Positions 8,526-16,216 of a DNA stretch of 64,000 nt are shown in pieces. A program made the translations under genes and the position numbers. Source of the stretch: an uncultured Myxococcales bacterium (GTDB lineage Bacteria; Myxococcota; Myxococcia; Myxococcales; Myxococcaceae); contig CALJKW010000076.1 of the NCBI GenBank assembly GCA_937980205.1, forward strand, positions 248,001-312,000. The letters are read 5' to 3'. Within the stretch, counting starts at the first letter, position 1; each line of letters opens with the position of its first letter. Below the pieces are notes generated by a model. That model was not told the DNA's origin, ran no database searches, and saw only the letters and a program-made list of their open reading frames with translations.

Positions 8526-11500
8526 ATGACCCCCTCTCAAATCACTCGTTTGACGGCGCTGGCGACGCTTGCGCTGCTGGGATGTCCGTCTACACCTGCC
8601 GACACGACGCCCCCGACCGTGGTGCGCACCGTTCCCGACCGCGACGCGCCGGGCATCGCCACCAACGTGAAGCTGAGCATCGAGTTCAGCGAGGCGATGG
8701 ACCCCGCGAGCATCACCGGCGACTCGATTCAGCTGATGGCTGGCACCGTCTCGGTGAGCGGCACCGTCAGCTACAACGAAGGTGAGAAGAAGGCCGAGCT
8801 CGCGCCGAGCACGCCGCTGCTCGAGAACACGGAGTACACCGCGACGGTCACCACCGCGGCGAAGGACCTCGCGGGCAACGGCCTCGCGTCGCCGCACTCG
8901 TGGAAGTTCACGACGCTCGGCAACAACCCGATGGTGACGTCGACCACGCCGGCCGACGGCGCGATGAACGTGGCGCGCGACATCCAGATCCGCTTCCAGT
9001 TCGACAAGGCGATCGACCCGGCGTCGCTGATGAACAACCTCACGCTCGTCGACTCGATGGCGATGCCGGTCGCGGCGACGCAGGGCTGGGACGAGTCGCG
9101 CTTCACGGCGACGCTGTCGCCGGTCGGCGGGCTGAGCGAGGGCCGCACCTACGTCGCGACCGCGAAGGCGGGCATCCGCGGCATGAACGGCCTCGCGCTG
9201 CCGGCCGACCGCGTCATCACGTTCACCGTCGTCAACGACGCGCCGGTCGTGGTGTCGACGACGCCCGCCGACATGGCGATGAGCGTCGCGCTCGACACGC
9301 CGCTGTCGGCGACGTTCTCGGAAGCGATCGACTCGAACACGCTGACGGGCGCGACCTTCTTCCTCCGCGAGGGCACGAACATGCTCGCCGCGACGCCGAT
9401 GCTGAACGCGTCGCGCACGGTCGCCACGCTCGCGCCGGCGATGCCGCTGCTCGAGGGGCGCATGTACACGGTCACGCTCACCACGAGCGTGATGGACGAC
9501 TTCGGCAACCCGCTCGCGGCGGCGAAGACGTGGAGCTTCGGCACGCTCGCGACCGTCCCCGCCATCACGCAGCTCGTCCCCGCGAACAACGCGATGGGCG
9601 TCTCCGGCAACGCGCCGGTGCGCGTGACGTTCAGCGAGGCGATGGACCCGGCGACGCTGAACGCGACGAACTTCCAGGTGCTCGACGGCATGGCGGCGAT
9701 CCCCGGCACGCGCGTGTGGGACGCGCCGTCGCGCACCATGACGTTCCAGCCGACGGGCGCCTTTCCCGGTGGCGCCACCATCACCGTGCGCCTCACCACG
9801 GGCGTCAGAGATCCGTCGGGCATCGCCATCGCGCAGGAGGTGGTCTCGTCGTTCACCGTCTCCAACGCTCCGGCGGTGACGGCGTCGACCCCCTCGCCGA
9901 ACGACGTGGGCGTGCCGCTCGGCGCCTCGGTGTCGCTGACGTTCAGCACCGCGATGGATCAGTCGACGCTGACGAACGCGAACGTGTGGGTCGAGGACGC
10001 GATGGGCACGAAGCTCGCAGGTGCGTACACGCCGGGCCCGACCAGCCTCACCATCGCGCCGTCGCAGATGTTCGCAGAGTCGCGCGTGTACACGGTCGTC
10101 GTCTCGACGGCGGTGCGCTCGCTCACGAACGTCGCGTTCGCCGCCGAATACCGCTTCTCGTTCACCACCTCGGGCATCCCGCCGCAGGTGGTGACGGTGA
10201 CGCCCGCCAACAACGCGACGAACGTCTCCGTCTCCTCGACGGTGTCGGTGCTGTTCGACGAGGACATGGACACCTCGAGCTTCTCCGCCGCGAACTTCAC
10301 GCTGAGCGACGGAGCCAATGACGTCGCCGGGGCGGTGTCGGCGAGCGGCGCGCGCACGCTGGTGTTCACTCCGACCAACCCGCTGCGCGAGCGGCATACG
10401 TTCAGCGCGACGGTCACCAGCGGCGTGAAGGACGCCGCGGGCAACGCGCTCGCCGCGCCGTTCCGCTTCAGCTTCTCGACCGAGGCCCTGCCGCGCATCG
10501 TCTCGGTGCAGCCCGCCAACGGCGCGACCGGCGTCGCGCTCGGCGCGCGCATCGTGCTCAAGCTCAGCGAAGACATCACCAGCATGATCCGCGTCACCGG
10601 CGTCGCGCAGACGATGACCGAGGCGGTCACCATCACGAACGCGGCGGGCACGAAGATCGACGGCGCGGTGCAGTACAGCGCCGCGACCGCGACGGCGGTG
10701 ATTCGCCCGCAGTCGGCGGGCTCCGACATCCCCTGGGCGGCGAACACCCGCTACACCGTCAGCATCGACGGCTCGAAGCTCACCGACGCGAACGGCAACG
10801 CGGTGCCGGGCAGCCTGGTCTTCTCGTTCGTGACCGGCTCGGCCAACGACACCACCGCCCCCACGCTCGTGGCCAGCGACCCCGGCAACGGAGCGACCGG
10901 CATCAGCCGCTCGGCCACCATCTGGGCCGAGCTCTCGGAGCCCATCAACGCTTCGTCCGTCGGCTCGTCGACGGTGCGCGTGCTCGACGGCGCGCAGCAG
11001 GTCGCCGGCACGGTGGGGTACGACGCGGCGACGCGGCGGGTGTCGTTCACTCCGGCGTCGCTGCTGCCGGCGGCGCGCGCGCTGACGTTCGAGGTCGGCG
11101 CGGTGACCGACCTGTCGGGCAACGCGAAGGCGGCGACGAACAGCATCGGCTTCACCACGGCGGACAACGCCGAGCCGGCGATCGCGTCGACGGCTCCCGC
11201 GAACGGAGCGACGAACGTGAACATCAACTCGGCGGTCCGCATCGCGTTCAGCGAGGCGATCGACGAGCGGACGCTGAACATCACGTCGTCGGCGGGGGCG
11301 GGGCAGTTCTCGTACGACCCGGCCTCGTGGACGGCGGTGTTCGTGCCGGCGGCGAACTTCACCGGCGGCCAGATGGTGACCATCACCGTCGCGCAGGGCC
11401 TCGCCGACCTCGAGGGCAAGGCCACGACGGCGCCGCTGACGTTCGAGTTCACGACCGTGGCGAACGCGTCGCAGGACGTGACGGCGCCGACGGTGAGCGC

Positions 11501-12998
11501 CGCGATCCCGCTCAACGGCGCGATGAACGTCGGCCCGCTGCAGGTGGTGACGGTGACGTTCAGCGAGGCGATGCGCCCGGCCTCGGTGCTCGGCGGCTAC
11601 ACGCTGCGCGAGCGCAACGGCCCGAACGTGCTGCACCGCGCGCAGTTCAGCGCGTCGGGTGACCAGCTCTCGCTGACCCCGCTGGATCCGCTGAAGGGCG
11701 GCGTGACGTACGACCTGGTGCTGTCGAGCGACCTGCGCGACCTCGCCGGCAACGCGCTCGCCCAGGTGACGACGTCGTTCACCGTCGAGAGCACGCGGCC
11801 GACGGTCTCGACCACGAGCCCGGTCGCGTCGAGCGCGGTCGGCAGCGGAGTGCAGGTCAGCGTGGTGTTCAGCGAGGCGCTCGACCCGTCGACGATCTCT
11901 CCCTCGACGTTCGGGGTCTCGTTCATGAGCATGCCGCTGGTCGGCGCCGTCTCGTACGACGCGGCGTCGCGCACGGCGGTGTTCCAGCCGTCGCGGCCGC
12001 TCGCCGATGGCACGCACACGGTGACGCTGCAGGCGGCGAACGTGAGGGACCTCGCCGGCAACGCGCTGACGCCGAGCTCGGGGATGATCTACTCGTTCAC
12101 GTTCACCGTGAGCAGCGCGGGCCCGTCGGTGTCGATGGCGACTCCGTGCGGCTCGCAGGTCGACGCCGACGACTTCGGCTCGCAGCAGGTGACGATCCGC
12201 TTCGATCGGCCGGTGCGCCGCTCGGGCGGCGCCGCGCTCGACGGCACCGCGGTGAAGCTGCAGCGCATGGGCACCGACCAGGCGGTGAGCGTGATGCACA
12301 CCGCGGACACCGACACGGCGGTGCTGACGCCATCGTCGGCGCTGCTGCCCGGTGAGACGTACACGGTCGTCGCGACGACGCTGGTGCTCGCGGCGAACAA
12401 CAACGCCCCGATGGCGTCGCAGTACGCGTGCACGTTCACCACGCAGCGCGTGCTGTTCCAGGACGGCGTCAACGACACGTCGACGACGGGCTACACGCTG
12501 GCGGGCGCCACCGGCAACCTGTGGCAGCGCATCAACTCGGGAGACGATCAGCGCAGCTCGATCGTCTGGCGCGGCGGTGCGACGAACGACGGCCAGAACT
12601 ACGCGCGCGAGTGCACGTCGGGCCTGCAGGGCGCGGCGCAGGATCGCGTCATCACGCTCGAGAAGCAGGTGGATCTCACCGGGCTGTCGTCGGCCGAGGT
12701 CCGCTTCCAGGTGATGGACGACATCCAGCGCACGGGCGCGCTCGACGAGGCGCGCCTCATCGTCAACGACGGCACCGACCACATCGTGAAGCGGTACACC
12801 GGTCAGAACGCGGCGAACCCGTACACCCGCGACGGCAAGGGCTCGGGCAACCTCACGCCGTACGTGAACAAGACGGTGCGGGTGAAGTGGCAGCTCGTCA
12901 TCAAGGGCCACTCGGCCGGCCTCACCGGCAGCTGCGGCAACGCGCCGGCGGGCCGGAAGGGCTTCTTCGTCGACGACATCCTCGTCGTCGGTCAGTGA
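8526..12998 (+). CDS. Giant lipoprotein with twelve bacterial Ig-like (Big_5) repeats
   Basis: 1490 residues. Lipoprotein signal peptide with lipobox ALLGC (Cys20), then about twelve tandem Ig-like domains of roughly 100-110 residues. Each opens with a motif like PxVxxTxPAxGAxxV followed by V-x-F-S-E-A-M/I-D-P, the Big_5/SbsA Ig-like signature. Repeat openings occur near residues 29, 138, 243, 349, 452, 556, 660, 778, 884, 993, 1093 and 1200. The last about 180 residues form a different Cys-containing beta-rich domain ending in FFVDDILVVGQ, reminiscent of MAM or carbohydrate-binding jelly rolls. It is likely an outer-membrane or surface adhesin-like fibre. It diverges from the ECF sigma operon across 150 nt and is followed by a strong hairpin terminator. 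Confidence 0.85.
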   Translation: MTPSQITRLTALATLALLGCPSTPADTTPPTVVRTVPDRDAPGIATNVKLSIEFSEAMDPASITGDSIQLMAGTVSVSGTVSYNEGEKKAELAPSTPLLENTEYTATVTTAAKDLAGNGLASPHSWKFTTLGNNPMVTSTTPADGAMNVARDIQIRFQFDKAIDPASLMNNLTLVDSMAMPVAATQGWDESRFTATLSPVGGLSEGRTYVATAKAGIRGMNGLALPADRVITFTVVNDAPVVVSTTPADMAMSVALDTPLSATFSEAIDSNTLTGATFFLREGTNMLAATPMLNASRTVATLAPAMPLLEGRMYTVTLTTSVMDDFGNPLAAAKTWSFGTLATVPAITQLVPANNAMGVSGNAPVRVTFSEAMDPATLNATNFQVLDGMAAIPGTRVWDAPSRTMTFQPTGAFPGGATITVRLTTGVRDPSGIAIAQEVVSSFTVSNAPAVTASTPSPNDVGVPLGASVSLTFSTAMDQSTLTNANVWVEDAMGTKLAGAYTPGPTSLTIAPSQMFAESRVYTVVVSTAVRSLTNVAFAAEYRFSFTTSGIPPQVVTVTPANNATNVSVSSTVSVLFDEDMDTSSFSAANFTLSDGANDVAGAVSASGARTLVFTPTNPLRERHTFSATVTSGVKDAAGNALAAPFRFSFSTEALPRIVSVQPANGATGVALGARIVLKLSEDITSMIRVTGVAQTMTEAVTITNAAGTKIDGAVQYSAATATAVIRPQSAGSDIPWAANTRYTVSIDGSKLTDANGNAVPGSLVFSFVTGSANDTTAPTLVASDPGNGATGISRSATIWAELSEPINASSVGSSTVRVLDGAQQVAGTVGYDAATRRVSFTPASLLPAARALTFEVGAVTDLSGNAKAATNSIGFTTADNAEPAIASTAPANGATNVNINSAVRIAFSEAIDERTLNITSSAGAGQFSYDPASWTAVFVPAANFTGGQMVTITVAQGLADLEGKATTAPLTFEFTTVANASQDVTAPTVSAAIPLNGAMNVGPLQVVTVTFSEAMRPASVLGGYTLRERNGPNVLHRAQFSASGDQLSLTPLDPLKGGVTYDLVLSSDLRDLAGNALAQVTTSFTVESTRPTVSTTSPVASSAVGSGVQVSVVFSEALDPSTISPSTFGVSFMSMPLVGAVSYDAASRTAVFQPSRPLADGTHTVTLQAANVRDLAGNALTPSSGMIYSFTFTVSSAGPSVSMATPCGSQVDADDFGSQQVTIRFDRPVRRSGGAALDGTAVKLQRMGTDQAVSVMHTADTDTAVLTPSSALLPGETYTVVATTLVLAANNNAPMASQYACTFTTQRVLFQDGVNDTSTTGYTLAGATGNLWQRINSGDDQRSSIVWRGGATNDGQNYARECTSGLQGAAQDRVITLEKQVDLTGLSSAEVRFQVMDDIQRTGALDEARLIVNDGTDHIVKRYTGQNAANPYTRDGKGSGNLTPYVNKTVRVKWQLVIKGHSAGLTGSCGNAPAGRKGFFVDDILVVGQ

Positions 12999-13030
12999 GC
13001 TCGTAGCGCGGAGCGTAGGGCGGTAGAGGA

Positions 13031-13062
13031 GCGCCGGTCAGGTCCCCCCACCTGGTCGGCGC
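13031..13062 (+). terminator. Strong hairpin terminator after the Ig-repeat lipoprotein
   Basis: The arms GCGCCGGTCAGGT (13031-13043) and ACCTGGTCGGCGC (13050-13062) pair over 13 bp in RNA, counting two G-U wobbles, around a C-rich 6-nt loop. The stem starts 32 nt after the stop codon. The trailing TTCGTCT is only weakly U-rich, so it may work as a 3' end stabiliser as much as an intrinsic terminator. Confidence 0.6.
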
Positions 13063-13240
13063 TTCGTCTGTGCGGGCCTCGCCCCAGCTCGCGGCACTCA
13101 GGGAAGAAGAGTGGCTCAGCCTCGCGGCGTGAAACGCTGCGGGTGCTCGTGGGCTGGGTGGAGCGGCTGACGAAGGATCCGCGGTTCTTTCCCGGGCTCG
13201 TCACGACGCCCCCCCCGAGCCGGTCGCGTGTTTGCGGGGA

Positions 13241-13296
13241 GAGTTTTTCGAGCGCGGATCCCCCAAAGGTTTAGGGGATGCGCGCATGAAAAACTT
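13241..13296. repeat. Imperfect palindrome with 23-nt arms
   Basis: Left arm 13241-13263 (GAGTTTTTC, then GCGCG, then ATCCCC) matches the reverse complement of 13274-13296 at 19 of 23 positions, with a 10-nt A/T-containing loop. T-runs and A-runs at the ends differ from the surrounding base composition. It resembles a REP-type palindrome but is unrelated in sequence to the REP at 2464 and to the repeats at 30.9 and 38.0 kb. Confidence 0.55.
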
Positions 13297-13325
13297 TGGC
13301 CGTGCACAGTGTCCCGACTGCGCCC

Positions 13326-13778
13326 TCAAATCGGCCCGAGCGCCGCGGCCGCGAACCCGACCTTGAAGCGCTGGCACCAGACGACCGCGCTCGCGTACTT
13401 CGACAGGTCGAGGCCAGCAGGCAGCTCGTAGTTCTGCGCGCCGCGCGAGCCCTTCAGCGCGCCGAGGACGACGTGCCCCGCGGCGTCGTAGCCCAGCCAG
13501 CCGTCCGGCTTCTTCGGCGAGAGCATCACCACGACGTCGGGGCCGTTCGAGGTCTCGAACGGGTCGAGCCGAAGCCAGCGCTTGCCGTCGGCCTCCACGA
13601 TCTGCGCCGTGCCCGAGCTCTCGTGCTCGAGCGAGACCAGCGACCCGCGACTCACCGCGCTGGCGCCGGCAGGCGCGGGCTCGAACGCCTCGGTCACGAT
13701 GAACGCCGTCCAGGGCTCGGTGACGAGGAGGAAGAGCAGGGCGGGGAGGGCGAGGGCGAGCAGCCAGTTCCGCTTCAT
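13326..13778 (-). CDS. DM13-domain protein, membrane-anchored
   Basis: 150 residues. An N-terminal signal/anchor (MKRNWLLALALPALLFLLV) is followed by a DM13 domain (about 40-148). Recognisable features are the SSGTAQIVE strand, GPDVVVMLSP, VVLGALKGSRGAQNYELP, and the conserved VVWCQRFKVGFAAAAL ending with the invariant Trp-Cys. DM13 domains are predicted redox or electron-transfer beta-sandwiches using a cysteine, found in extracytoplasmic proteins. It is convergent with the Ig-repeat lipoprotein and divergent from a small lipoprotein gene. The exact partner is unknown. Confidence 0.82.
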   Translation of the reverse strand: MKRNWLLALALPALLFLLVTEPWTAFIVTEAFEPAPAGASAVSRGSLVSLEHESSGTAQIVEADGKRWLRLDPFETSNGPDVVVMLSPKKPDGWLGYDAAGHVVLGALKGSRGAQNYELPAGLDLSKYASAVVWCQRFKVGFAAAALGPI

Positions 13779-13848
13779 GCGGAGCCGTACGCAGCGACCC
13801 GCCTCCGGTTACCGGCGCTCGTAAGCGCCCGTGGCGTCAGGGCCGCCC

Positions 13849-13872
13849 GAAAAAGCAGCCTGTCCCCATTTT
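13849..13872. repeat. Single REP sequence, same family as at 2464-2557
   Basis: CGAAAAAGCAGCCTGTCCCC followed by ATTT matches the right arm of the doublet near 2530-2552, apart from a shorter A run. No inverted partner is present within about 150 nt, so this is a REP singlet. It lies in the intergenic region between the DM13 gene and the small lipoprotein. Confidence 0.75.
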
Positions 13873-13928
13873 CCGCCGGGCCCCGAGATGAAATTGCACG
13901 CGCAGGTGCGGTAAGGGGTCACCCGCGC

Positions 13929-14201
13929 ATGACGAAGACCCTCGTTGCCCTGATCGTGGCCCTCTCGTTCAGCAGCTGTGCTGCGATGCACCACGTCACC
14001 GGCGACCCGCTCTTCGCTCCGGAGGCCAAGCCGGTGGTCAGGGGCCCGAACGTGCCCGACGCCGAGCCGACCGACGATCTCCTCGAGCAGCCGCCGACGC
14101 GCCGTGAGCCGGTCGCCGACGAAGACGAGCTCGCTCCGCTGCCCGCTCCGATGTCGAAGAAGAAGGGCACGAAGGTCGCCGCCGCCGGCGCCCAGCAGTA
14201 G
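13929..14201 (+). CDS. Small lipoprotein, unknown function
   Basis: 90 residues: a signal peptide with lipobox SFSSC (Cys17), then a short hydrophilic, low-complexity region rich in Pro, Glu, Asp and Lys ending in a KKKGTK stretch. No domain is recognised. ATG 13929 is preceded by AAGGGG about 10 nt upstream. It ends 3 nt before the stop of the convergent aldo/keto reductase. It is likely anchored in the inner or outer membrane. Confidence 0.65.
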   Translation: MTKTLVALIVALSFSSCAAMHHVTGDPLFAPEAKPVVRGPNVPDAEPTDDLLEQPPTRREPVADEDELAPLPAPMSKKKGTKVAAAGAQQ

Positions 14202-14204
14202 CCG

Positions 14205-15239
14205 CTACTTCCACTTCACCGGCTTCGGGTTCCGCTCGTCGAAGTCCAGCTGGTGCCAGTACGGGTACGCCGGAGTCTTCGCGCTCGCCGCATCCAGCCG
14301 CTCCAGGTGCGCGTCGGTGAGCTTCACGTTCAGCGCCCCGAGGTTCGCCCTCAGCTGCGCCTCGTCGCGCGCGCCGAGCACCACGTTGCACACCGTCGGT
14401 CGCTTCAGCAGCCACGCGATCGCCACTTGCGGCACCGACGCGCCGGTCTCCGCCGCGACGGCGTCGAGCGCGTCGACCACGCGGTAGAGGTACTCGTCTT
14501 CGACCTCGGGGCCGCCGACGTGACCGCCGCTCGCGATGCGGCCGTCCGACGGCTTCGCGCCGCGGCGCAGCTTGCCGGTGAGGCGGCCCCAGCCGAGCGG
14601 GCTCCAGACCATGAGGCCGACCCGCTGATCGACTCCGAGCGGCATCAGCTCGTGCTCGTAGTCGCGGCCGATGAGCGAGTAGTAGCCCTGGTACACCACG
14701 TACCGCGCCAGCCCGTGGCGCTCGCTCGTGGCCAGCGACTTCATCACGTGCCACCCGGAGAAGTTCGAGCAGCCGATGTAGCGGACCTTGCCGGCGCGCA
14801 CGAGATCGTCGAGCGCCGCCAGCGTCTCTTCGACCGGAGTGAGCGCGTCGAAGCCGTGCATGAAGTACACGTCGATGTGATCGGTGCGCAGCCGCCTCAA
14901 GCTCGCCTCGCACGCGCGGATGAGGTGCCAGCGCGACGAGCCCTTGTCGTTGGGGCCGTTGCCCATCGTGAACGTCGCCTTCGTCGCGATCAGCGCGTCG
15001 TTGCGGCGGCCCTCGAGCGCGGCGCCGAGGATCTCCTCTGAGGCTCCGCGCGAGTAGATGTCGGCCGTGTCGAAGAAGCTCACGCCCGACTCGAGGCAGA
15101 CGTCGACGAGGCGCTTCGCTTCCGCGACGTCCGTCTTCCCCCACCGCTCGAAGAACTGCCCTTTGCCGCCGAACGTTCCGGTACCGAAGCTCAACACGGG
15201 CACTTTCAGGCCCGAACCTCCCAGCACGCGATGTTCCAT
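14205..15239 (-). CDS. Aldo/keto reductase
   Basis: 344-residue TIM-barrel NADPH-dependent oxidoreductase of the voltage-gated-channel beta-subunit/YghZ-like branch. It begins MEHRVLGGSGLKVPVLSFGTGTFGG. The catalytic tetrad is visible: Asp in FFDTADIYS with its Tyr a few residues on, Lys in ALIATKATF, and His in VYFMHGFD. The NADPH-binding C-terminus includes CNVVLGARDEAQLRANLGAL. ATG 15239 matches the family start; an upstream in-frame start would add 29 unlikely residues. It probably reduces aldehydes or ketones in the cytoplasm. It is divergent from terC (86 nt between starts). Confidence 0.9.
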   Translation of the reverse strand: MEHRVLGGSGLKVPVLSFGTGTFGGKGQFFERWGKTDVAEAKRLVDVCLESGVSFFDTADIYSRGASEEILGAALEGRRNDALIATKATFTMGNGPNDKGSSRWHLIRACEASLRRLRTDHIDVYFMHGFDALTPVEETLAALDDLVRAGKVRYIGCSNFSGWHVMKSLATSERHGLARYVVYQGYYSLIGRDYEHELMPLGVDQRVGLMVWSPLGWGRLTGKLRRGAKPSDGRIASGGHVGGPEVEDEYLYRVVDALDAVAAETGASVPQVAIAWLLKRPTVCNVVLGARDEAQLRANLGALNVKLTDAHLERLDAASAKTPAYPYWHQLDFDERNPKPVKWK

Positions 15240-15325
15240 GGGGCGGTGAGGTAACAAGCTTTCGCGAAGATCGTCTTCGGATTTTCCGAATCCCCGCAAA
15301 GCGCCGTCGCCGTTAGTGATGAGCA

Positions 15326-16213
15326 ATGGTGCACAGCGTCGGCTCTCCCCTCTTGTGGGGGGGCTTCACGGTCCTCATCCTCGTCCTGCTGGCGCTCGAT
15401 CTGTTCGTGTTTCACCGGAAGCCGCACCAGGTGAAGGTGCGCGAGGCGCTCGGCTTCTCGGCGCTGTGGATCTCGCTCGCGTTCGCGTTCGCCGGCTTCG
15501 TCTGGTGGCGCTTCGGCCCGCAGCCCGCCCTCGAGTACGTCACCGGCTACCTCATCGAGAAGGCGCTCAGCGTCGACAACCTGTTCGTCTTCATGGTCGT
15601 CTTCTCGCACTTCGCGGTGCCGCCCAAGCAGCAGCACCGGGTGCTGTTCTGGGGAATCCTGGGAGCGCTCGTGATGCGCGGCGTCTTCGTCGCCGGCGGC
15701 GCGGCGCTGATGGCCCGGTTCAGCTGGGTGCCGTACGTCTTCGGAGCCTTCCTCGTCATCACCGGCATCCGCCTGCTCATTCAGCGCGAGGAAGAGCCGG
15801 ACCCCGAGAAGAACCTGGCGCTGCGGCTGGTGCGCAAGGTGGCTCCGAACCTGCCGAAGCTCGCCGTGGTGCTCGTGGTGATCGAAGCGACCGACATCGT
15901 CTTCGCCGTCGACTCCATCCCCGCCATCTTCGCGGTCACGAAGGACCCGTTCATCGTCTACACGTCGAACATCTTCGCGATCCTCGGCTTGCGGTCGCTG
16001 TACTTCGCGCTCGCCGGAATGATGGGCCGCTTCCACTACATCAAGGCGGGCCTCGCGCTCGTGCTCGGCTTCGTCGGCGTGAAGATGCTCATCTCCGGCA
16101 TCCTGCACGTGCCCGTCGCGCTGTCGCTCGCGGTGATCGCGCTGCTCATCGGCGGCTCGATCGCGGCGTCGCTGTTGTTCCCGCCGAAGAAGGCGCGCCC
16201 GCTCCCCTCGTAG
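15326..16213 (+). CDS. TerC-family integral membrane protein
   Basis: 295 residues with about eight hydrophobic helices and the TerC signatures EKALSVDNLFVFMVVF (helix 3) and VIEATDIVFAVDSIPAIFAVTKDPFIVYTSN, whose acidic residues are thought to bind metal. TerC/Alx proteins are linked to manganese export, tellurite resistance and metal loading of exported proteins. The 86-nt upstream region was examined for the Mn-responsive yybP-ykoY riboswitch seen before many relatives, and no convincing match was found. It stands alone, divergent from an aldo/keto reductase and convergent with a lipoprotein hydrolase 3 nt away. Confidence 0.9.
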   Translation: MVHSVGSPLLWGGFTVLILVLLALDLFVFHRKPHQVKVREALGFSALWISLAFAFAGFVWWRFGPQPALEYVTGYLIEKALSVDNLFVFMVVFSHFAVPPKQQHRVLFWGILGALVMRGVFVAGGAALMARFSWVPYVFGAFLVITGIRLLIQREEEPDPEKNLALRLVRKVAPNLPKLAVVLVVIEATDIVFAVDSIPAIFAVTKDPFIVYTSNIFAILGLRSLYFALAGMMGRFHYIKAGLALVLGFVGVKMLISGILHVPVALSLAVIALLIGGSIAASLLFPPKKARPLPS

Positions 16214-16216
16214 CGG

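Larger units (their letters stand above)
12999..13325. other. Intergenic region with two inverted repeats and a possible gene remnant
   Basis: This 327-nt stretch separates the convergent Ig-repeat lipoprotein and DM13 genes. It holds a strong terminator hairpin (13031-13062) and a long imperfect inverted repeat (13241-13296). Between them a short protein-like frame starts at GTG 13070 and stops at 13130 after 20 codons. A +1-shifted frame then continues with residues such as LRVLVGWVERLTKDPRFF (about 13131-13208). This could be a degraded, frameshifted gene, but I cannot name a family. Confidence 0.4.

Noticed and set aside
8514..12911. A minus-strand open frame of about 1465 codons opposite the Ig-repeat lipoprotein
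   Set aside because: Its translation is Arg/His/Val-rich without domains, as expected from the complement of a GC3-rich gene. The plus-strand frame has a signal peptide and twelve recognisable repeats.
12999..13325. SRP RNA-like GGTCAGGTCC motif
   Set aside because: The motif is part of a simple 13-bp hairpin with a C-rich loop; the GGAAGG/AGCA loop residues of SRP RNA are missing.
15240..15325. Possible yybP-ykoY manganese riboswitch before terC
   Set aside because: The 86-nt region is too short and lacks the conserved junction sequences; only small local stems are visible.
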